Below are positions 32,526 through 36,993 of a stretch of DNA of 36,993 nt, one piece after another. Within the stretch, counting starts at the first letter, position 1, and each line of letters opens with the position of its first letter. The stretch is from Saprospiraceae bacterium. GTDB taxonomy: Bacteria; Bacteroidota; Bacteroidia; Chitinophagales; Saprospiraceae. The notes beneath the pieces were generated by a model. The model did not search any database, was not told the DNA's origin, and worked only from the letters and a program-made list of their open reading frames with translations. The stretch lies in the NCBI GenBank assembly GCA_026993525.1, contig JALWSS010000208.1:1-36993 (forward strand), in the 5' to 3' direction. The translations under genes and the position numbers were made by a program.

Positions 32526-33797
32526 ATGAACCGTTCTGCACTGCTCTTACTACTGCTTTCCATCGTCTGCGCTTCAGCCACAGCCCAAAGCAGTGATTAC
32601 TACAATTACATTGAGAAATACAAGAAGATAGCCATCAAAGAAATGGAGCGAACCGGCATTCCGGCCAGCATCAAACTGGCACAGGCCCTGCTGGAATCCA
32701 ACGCCGGCAAAAGCGAATTGGCCCGCAGGGCCCACAACCATTTCGGCATCAAATGCCACAACGGCTGGTCAGGCAGGAAATACTACAAAAAAGACGACGA
32801 CTACGACGAGTTTGGGAACCTGAAAAAATCCTGCTTCCGAAAGTACAAGAATGCAGAGGACTCCTACATCGCTCATTCCGAATTCCTCAGAGACCCCAAC
32901 AAGGCAAATCGCTACGGCTTTCTTTTCCGCTTGAATTCCGACGACTACAAACGGTGGGCCCGGGGACTGAAAAGGGCCGGCTATGCCACAGCAGCCAATT
33001 ACGACAAAAAGCTGATTCAGCTGATTGAAACGTACGAACTCTTTCGCTTTGACCAAATGGCACTCGACCGTTTCGAGGACGAGATCAAACCGGATGACAT
33101 GATTGCGGGGCTGGAACTCCGCCTCGTCAATGATGCGAAAGTTGTTTTTGCGAAGAACAATATCACCCCCCAGCAAATATCCCTTGCCAGTGGGGTGAAG
33201 ATGAAACGCCTGAAAAAATACAACGAACAACTGCCCGAAGAAACCGCCGTTCTGCCCGATGGATACCGGGTTTTCATTCAGCCCAAACGCTGCGCATACC
33301 GCGGACACCAAAAGTGGCACTATGTGCAGGAAGGGCAAACCATGTTCGACATCTCCCAAATGTACGGGGTAAAGCTCCGCAAGCTCTACAGCCGCAACCG
33401 CATGCCCGAAGGAAGCGAACCGCAGGCCGGCGAACGGATCAAACTTTCCGGATGGAAAATCAAAAAGGGAACCCGCCCAAGATTGCAGAATGAGCCCAAA
33501 CCTTCCGGCACCATCCCCAACCTGGACGATGAGTACCTGGATGAGGTGGAGGTGCCTGCACCAAATCCCCCCCAACCCCAGCCCGGCAACACCGTCGAAC
33601 CCGGCCAGCCCGGCAACAACACCGGGGGCAACAACACCACCGAACCCGCCGCACAGCCCGTCTATTACACCGTTGTGAAAGGCGACACCCTCTACGGTAT
33701 TTCCAAGCGCTTCGGCACCACCGTTGAGGCCATTCAGAAATTGAACAATATCAGCGGCACCACCATCAATATCGGCCAGGTTTTGCGGATCAAATAA
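32526..33797 (+). CDS. Glucosaminidase (GH73-type) with two LysM repeats
   Basis: This 423-residue exported protein has a signal peptide (MNRSALLLLLLSIVCASATA). Residues about 25-165 form a mannosyl-glycoprotein endo-beta-N-acetylglucosaminidase domain: IPASIKLAQALLESNAGKSE gives the catalytic Glu region, followed by AHNHFGIKCHNGWSG and FRKYKNAEDSYIAHSEFL. Two LysM domains follow, HYVQEGQTMFDISQMYGVKL (about 260-305) and YYTVVKGDTLYGISKRFGTT (about 378-421), joined by a Pro/Gly/Asn/Thr-rich linker. It probably cuts peptidoglycan in the periplasm or at the surface. It lies 80 bases upstream of a PorT-like gene and near rodA, a cell-envelope neighbourhood. Confidence 0.95.
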   Translation: MNRSALLLLLLSIVCASATAQSSDYYNYIEKYKKIAIKEMERTGIPASIKLAQALLESNAGKSELARRAHNHFGIKCHNGWSGRKYYKKDDDYDEFGNLKKSCFRKYKNAEDSYIAHSEFLRDPNKANRYGFLFRLNSDDYKRWARGLKRAGYATAANYDKKLIQLIETYELFRFDQMALDRFEDEIKPDDMIAGLELRLVNDAKVVFAKNNITPQQISLASGVKMKRLKKYNEQLPEETAVLPDGYRVFIQPKRCAYRGHQKWHYVQEGQTMFDISQMYGVKLRKLYSRNRMPEGSEPQAGERIKLSGWKIKKGTRPRLQNEPKPSGTIPNLDDEYLDEVEVPAPNPPQPQPGNTVEPGQPGNNTGGNNTTEPAAQPVYYTVVKGDTLYGISKRFGTTVEAIQKLNNISGTTINIGQVLRIK

Positions 33798-33877
33798 GCG
33801 CCGGTACATTCGGCTGGGAATTGGGCCTGTGAAATCAGATATTTGCAATTCTGATTTACCGACAACCGTCATTTGAA

Positions 33878-34606
33878 ATGAAAAAACACTTTCTTCTGCT
33901 TTGCTTCGCCGCCCTGGCGGCAACGACCCTGTCCGCTCAAAACTCTGCTTTCGGAATCAAAGGAGGCCCTACCCTGGGTGTGCAAAAATGGAACGGCTTT
34001 CAGCAAGATCCGCTCATTAAATACCACGCCATTGCCTTCATTGAAACGGCAGACGAAGAAGACCTCTTCTCAGTTTTTGCCCAGGCCGGCTACCACCTCA
34101 AAGGCAGCGCCATCAGAAACCGGAATTTCTTCAGCCCCATCAACGGGCAGTTTTACCGCCCCCCTGCCCAACAGTTCATCTTCCACAACGTGTCCCTCAC
34201 CCTGGGCGCCAAACGCAAATACGATTTCGGAGCCCGCAACAAAATGTACTACCTCTTCGGAATAAGGGGAGACTACACCCTGAGCACCAACCTGGACAAA
34301 TACCGGGAACTGAATGAACTGAACAACAGCCTCTTTTTTCCCGATGAGTTTTTCGTCAGAAAATGGAATTACGGCGTCACCATCGGAGGGGGTTTTGAAT
34401 TTCCTTTCAGCGACCTCGTCGGGGCCATGCTGGAATTCACCGTCAACCCGGACTTTTCTTACCAATACAAACAGCCCCAGATCCCCAATGTGTACGACCC
34501 CTACACCGGGCAAACCCGGGCCCTGGGCGAGCGGCTCATCCGGAATCTCACCTTTGAGATGACCCTGGGTGTCCGCTTTATGCGCATTGTGGAGTACATT
34601 GATTAA
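33878..34606 (+). CDS. PorT-like outer-membrane beta-barrel protein
   Basis: This 242-residue protein has a signal peptide (MKKHFLLLCFAALAATTLSA, then QNS) and a succession of amphipathic beta strands ending in an aromatic/charged C-terminus (GVRFMRIVEYID). AFGIKGGPTLGVQKWNG at the start and FEFPFSDLVGAMLEFTVNPD match the PorT/OmpA-like barrels of Bacteroidota; PorT is a component needed for type IX secretion. I cannot exclude a related barrel with another role. The rodA start is 10 bases after its stop, so they are likely co-transcribed, perhaps with the glucosaminidase gene. Confidence 0.82.
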   Translation: MKKHFLLLCFAALAATTLSAQNSAFGIKGGPTLGVQKWNGFQQDPLIKYHAIAFIETADEEDLFSVFAQAGYHLKGSAIRNRNFFSPINGQFYRPPAQQFIFHNVSLTLGAKRKYDFGARNKMYYLFGIRGDYTLSTNLDKYRELNELNNSLFFPDEFFVRKWNYGVTIGGGFEFPFSDLVGAMLEFTVNPDFSYQYKQPQIPNVYDPYTGQTRALGERLIRNLTFEMTLGVRFMRIVEYID

Positions 34607-34616
34607 CCCATCATTG

Positions 34617-36014
34617 ATGACTGTAAGAGACCGCGGAATAGATTGGATGACCTTCTCGCTCTACCTGGCCCTGGTGGCCATTGGCTGGGCCATGATCTAC
34701 ACGGTTGGATACAAATCAGGCTATCCGGATAATTTCCTCGACTTTCTGGAAACCAGCGCCGGAAAGCAACTGATCTGGGTGGGCATCTCGATGGCCGGGT
34801 TCTTCATTACCTGGTCCCTGGACGCCGTTTTCTGGCGAAACTTTGCCAACATCATTTACACCGCCAGCCTGGTGTTGCTGGTGCTGGTGCTCATCTTCGG
34901 CAAAACCATCAAAGGAGCCACTTCCTGGTTTGATTTCGGCGGGGGTGTGACTTTTCAACCTTCTGAGTTCGCAAAATTCGGCACCGCCCTGGCGCTTTCG
35001 TCTTACCTGGGCAACTACTCCAGGGGCCTCAAGTCCTTGAAACACCGCCTTTATGCCATTGCATTTTTCCTGGCTCCGTTGCTCCTCATTCTGCTTCAGC
35101 CCGACACGGGGTCCAGCCTGGTATTCCTCGGCTTTTTCATCGTGCTGTACCGGGAGGGCTTTCCGGGATGGGTGTTCGTTGCCGGGTTTCTTCTCGGAGC
35201 CATCCTGGTTGCCGGTCTGGTCAATCCTCCGTTGGTCGTGGTCACCATCATTGCACTTGCCGGCCTGGCAGTTTATTTCCGGAACATGCCCAACCGGCAC
35301 CGGTGGTGGACACTGGCACTCATCGCCTTGTGTATCGCTGCTTTTTACGGATTCAAATTGGGCTATGGCCGCTACACCTCCATTGGGGCCGGAGTGGCAT
35401 TGCTCGGCTTTTTCCTGTACCACTGGGCGGGAAAACAAAGAGACATGGCGGTGCTGGTATTCCTGTCATTCATCATTGGCAGTTCGGTTGCTTTCTTCGC
35501 AAATTTCGCCTTCAACAATGTCTTTGCACCCCACCAGCAGGAACGCATCCTCGTGTGGCTGAAACCCAACGAGGCCGACCCCCAGGGTGCCGCCTACAAC
35601 CTCAACCACTCAAAAATGGCCATCGGCTCCGGGGGACTCGTCGGCAAAGGCTACCTCAAAGGAAACCTCACGCAAGGAAACTTCGTTCCGGAACAGATTA
35701 CCGACTTTATCTTTTGCGCCATCGGTGAGGAGCAAGGCTTCCTCGGCGTTATGGTCGTCATCACCCTGTACATCCTCCTGCTGGGCCGCATCCTCATCAT
35801 CGGTGAGCGCCAACGATCTGACTTCGCCCGCCTGTACGCCTACGGCGTGGCCAGCATTCTCTTTGTCCATTTCTTCGTCAACATCGGAATGACCATGGGG
35901 CTGGTGCCCACCATCGGCATCCCGCTCCCCTTCCTCAGCAAAGGCGGCTCCTCCCTGCTCATCTTCACCGTCATGATCGCCGTACTGCTTAAAATGGATG
36001 CACGAAGGATTTGA
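34617..36014 (+). CDS. rodA: Rod shape-determining protein RodA (SEDS glycosyltransferase)
   Basis: This 465-residue polytopic membrane protein is a SEDS-family peptidoglycan polymerase of the elongation machinery. TWSLDAVFWRN, FGGGVTFQPSEFAKFG, LQPDTGSSLVFLGF and the late block FVPEQITDFIFCAIGEEQGF with GIPLPFLSKGGSSLL are the SEDS signatures, and the order QPDTGS matches RodA. The start is the ATG at 34617 (MTVRDRGIDWMTFSL), 10 bases after the PorT-like stop. It is about 90 residues longer than Escherichia coli RodA; the extra part lies around residues 190-290 and contains several added hydrophobic segments. The usual partners mreBCD and pbp2 are not in the window. Confidence 0.95.
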   Translation: MTVRDRGIDWMTFSLYLALVAIGWAMIYTVGYKSGYPDNFLDFLETSAGKQLIWVGISMAGFFITWSLDAVFWRNFANIIYTASLVLLVLVLIFGKTIKGATSWFDFGGGVTFQPSEFAKFGTALALSSYLGNYSRGLKSLKHRLYAIAFFLAPLLLILLQPDTGSSLVFLGFFIVLYREGFPGWVFVAGFLLGAILVAGLVNPPLVVVTIIALAGLAVYFRNMPNRHRWWTLALIALCIAAFYGFKLGYGRYTSIGAGVALLGFFLYHWAGKQRDMAVLVFLSFIIGSSVAFFANFAFNNVFAPHQQERILVWLKPNEADPQGAAYNLNHSKMAIGSGGLVGKGYLKGNLTQGNFVPEQITDFIFCAIGEEQGFLGVMVVITLYILLLGRILIIGERQRSDFARLYAYGVASILFVHFFVNIGMTMGLVPTIGIPLPFLSKGGSSLLIFTVMIAVLLKMDARRI

Positions 36015-36072
36015 TTAGGGTTTTTATTGAAGGTTTTTGTGAGGTTTTTAAGAGGTTTTTGCCCATGGGCCA
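36012..36072 (+). repeat. AGGTTTTT units starting at the rodA stop codon
   Basis: After GGATTTGATTAGGG come four spaced copies of AGG-TTTTT (GGTTTTTATTGA, GGTTTTTGTGA, GGTTTTTAAGA, GGTTTTTGCC), resembling the GGTTTTTGA array at 3335-3385. Confidence 0.7.
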
Positions 36073-36085
36073 TATTCTGCCAAAT

Positions 36086-36125
36086 CCGTCCTTGCAAGTG
36101 TTGAGCAAAGCGGCACTTGCAAACT
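36086..36125. repeat. Dispersed element, copy B (TGCAA-N14-GGCACTTGC)
   Basis: TGCAA at 36093-36097 and GGCACTTGC at 36112-36120 have the same spacing as copies A and C. TTGCAAGTG (36092-36100) and CACTTGCAA (36114-36122) form a perfect 9-bp stem. A related stem CGGCAAGTG/CACTTGCCG lies at 36136-36144 and 36168-36176. Confidence 0.6.
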
Positions 36126-36184
36126 CTCCTTTGTACGGCAAGTGACGTCTCGCCAGGCTCGACTTAACACTTGCCGGAACGGGG

Positions 36185-36218
36185 ACGTTTACTAAACCTT
36201 TGGAGGTTTAGTAAACGT
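36185..36218. repeat. Perfect 15-bp hairpin in the rodA downstream region
   Basis: ACGTTTACTAAACCT (36185-36199) pairs exactly with AGGTTTAGTAAACGT (36204-36218) around TTGG. It is followed by no T-tract, and flanked by GGGGAC on the left and GTCCCC at about 36230 on the right. Either a terminator fold or a mobile/regulatory element. Confidence 0.65.
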
Positions 36219-36235
36219 GGGTTAAACGACGTCCC

Positions 36236-36280
36236 CCGTCCCTGCAAGCATTGGGTAAATTGGCACTTGCTACCCCCATC
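36236..36280. repeat. Dispersed element, copy C (TGCAA-N14-GGCACTTGC)
   Basis: TGCAA at 36243-36247 and GGCACTTGC at 36262-36270, same 14-base interval. The rest of the gene-free stretch to 36449 holds GAGTTCCTCAGTTCCTC tracts, GTCGGCAGACAGG (36375-36387) and a hairpin TGCCGAT/ATCGGCA at 36418-36435 inside CCCC/GGGG. Confidence 0.6.
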
Positions 36281-36449
36281 TCCAACGCTGGCAGGGTTCC
36301 AAACCCTCCTTAATTCCTCAAAAAGGGCGAAGCCCGATCAATTCCTCCCTGCCTGCCTGCCCGGCGGCAGACGGGTCGGCAGACAGGAGTTCCTCAGTTC
36401 CTCAGTTCCTCCCCCGATGCCGATTATTATCGGCACGGGGCTCATTTCC

Positions 36450-36993
36450 TCACTCCACCACTACCTTGAAAAAGCCATAGCCTTCCAGATGGCCAAAGTA
36501 CACCCCCCCTGCCCAACCCGACACATCGAAAAACAACTGCCGCTCCCCGGCCCGGCTGAGCGTGCGGTACACCTCCCGGCCCAGGGCATCATACAACACC
36601 AAACGAACGGGGCGGGCCGGTGGCTGCGGCAGCTCCACGGCCACACCGGAGCGGGCGGGGTTGGGCCAGACCTTGATGGCGGGGGCCTGCGGGCCAGTTT
36701 CTTCTGTGGCATTGGGAGCATCTACGGTGACTTCCCGGCAGAAGGTGTCGCTGTCGTATTCATTGCTGACGGTGAGGCAGACCAGGTAGGTGCCCGGTTC
36801 GTCGTATTTGTGCAGGGGGTCTTTGAGGGTGCTGGTGCTGCCGTCACCGAAGGCCCAGAGCCAGTCGGTGGGCTCGTAGAAGCTGTTGTCGGTGAAGATG
36901 ACCCGCAGGCTGTTGCTGCTGTCTATGGCATGGCGGAAGCCGGCCAGCGGATGGTTGTCCAGCCCCAGCGTGTCGCAGGGAGAGCCGTCGAGG
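36450..36993 (-). CDS. PKD-domain protein with T9SS C-terminal sorting domain (partial at window edge)
   Basis: The minus-strand frame is open from the right edge to a TGA at 36450-36452; the start is beyond the window. The first readable residues (LDGSPCDTLGLDNHP) belong to an unknown upstream part. A PKD-like domain follows, with DWLWAFGDGSTSTLKDP and HKYDEPGTYLVCLTVSNEYD. After VTVDAPNATEE a type A T9SS sorting domain starts, with IKVWPNPARSG, VLYDALGREVYR and SGWAGGVYFGHL, ending FFKVVVE. The protein is therefore expected to be secreted through the type IX system and fixed to the surface. The stop is followed by a GGAGTGAGGAAATGAG-like repeat. Confidence 0.9.
   Translation of the reverse strand, partial: LDGSPCDTLGLDNHPLAGFRHAIDSSNSLRVIFTDNSFYEPTDWLWAFGDGSTSTLKDPLHKYDEPGTYLVCLTVSNEYDSDTFCREVTVDAPNATEETGPQAPAIKVWPNPARSGVAVELPQPPARPVRLVLYDALGREVYRTLSRAGERQLFFDVSGWAGGVYFGHLEGYGFFKVVVE

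Noticed and set aside
32769-33923. Open frame on the minus strand opposite the glucosaminidase
   Set aside because: Shadow; the plus strand encodes a complete signal peptide, glucosaminidase and LysM domains.

Overview
The window looks like chromosomal DNA of a Bacteroidota bacterium, probably a Saprospiria/Lewinella-like lineage. The reasons are two proteins with type IX secretion (T9SS) C-terminal sorting domains, a PorT-like outer-membrane barrel, SPII lipoproteins, a GH57/DUF3536 protein, promoter matches to the Bacteroidota pattern TTTG-N19/22-TAnnTTTG, and a lack of obvious Shine-Dalgarno sites. No rRNA, tRNA, CRISPR array, prophage or transposase was found. The taxon is an inference from family content, not from a marker-gene search.

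Left edge (1-3.7 kb): an A/T-rich gene for an exported protein of unknown function sits between a complete cytochrome P450 gene and a decayed, frameshifted copy of the P450 3' end. From 3.7 to 10.1 kb come an M1-type aminopeptidase lipoprotein, a GH57 glycosidase and prfA. From 10.3 to 14.6 kb are tsaB, two paralogous small ArsR-type regulators, prs (PRPP synthetase) and a conserved lipoprotein. From 15 to 20.1 kb are a von Willebrand A protein divergent from nadB, an alpha-helical repeat protein, and a 71-codon peptide gene convergent with it. From 20.3 to 28.1 kb are a CotH/lamin-tail T9SS protein, two membrane-protein genes, a Uup-like ABC-F ATPase and gatA. From 28.3 to 32.2 kb the minus strand carries a DUF1080 - Gfo/Idh/MocA - RidA cassette, then frr and a NYN/PIN-like gene. 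From 32.5 to 36 kb are a glucosaminidase-LysM protein, a PorT-like barrel and rodA. The right edge holds the 3' part of a PKD plus T9SS-sorting-domain protein.

Most genes are housekeeping: translation termination and recycling (prfA, frr), tRNA modification and charging (tsaB, gatA), PRPP and NAD synthesis (prs, nadB) and cell-wall growth (rodA, glucosaminidase). The surface proteins fit a T9SS-equipped cell. The DUF1080/Gfo/RidA set looks like a small carbohydrate-oxidation operon.

The most unusual signal is intergenic. Many 3' ends run straight into short tandem arrays (7-10 bp units) whose unit contains TGA or TAG, and the gene's own stop codon is often the first stop of the array. These arrays are mixed with short palindromes of the CCCGA...TCGGG type, including a 24-bp perfect inverted repeat that brackets gatA. 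A separate dispersed element, TGCAA-N14-GGCACTTGC, occurs three times. These repeats, not a gene cluster, are the best candidate here for an undescribed system.
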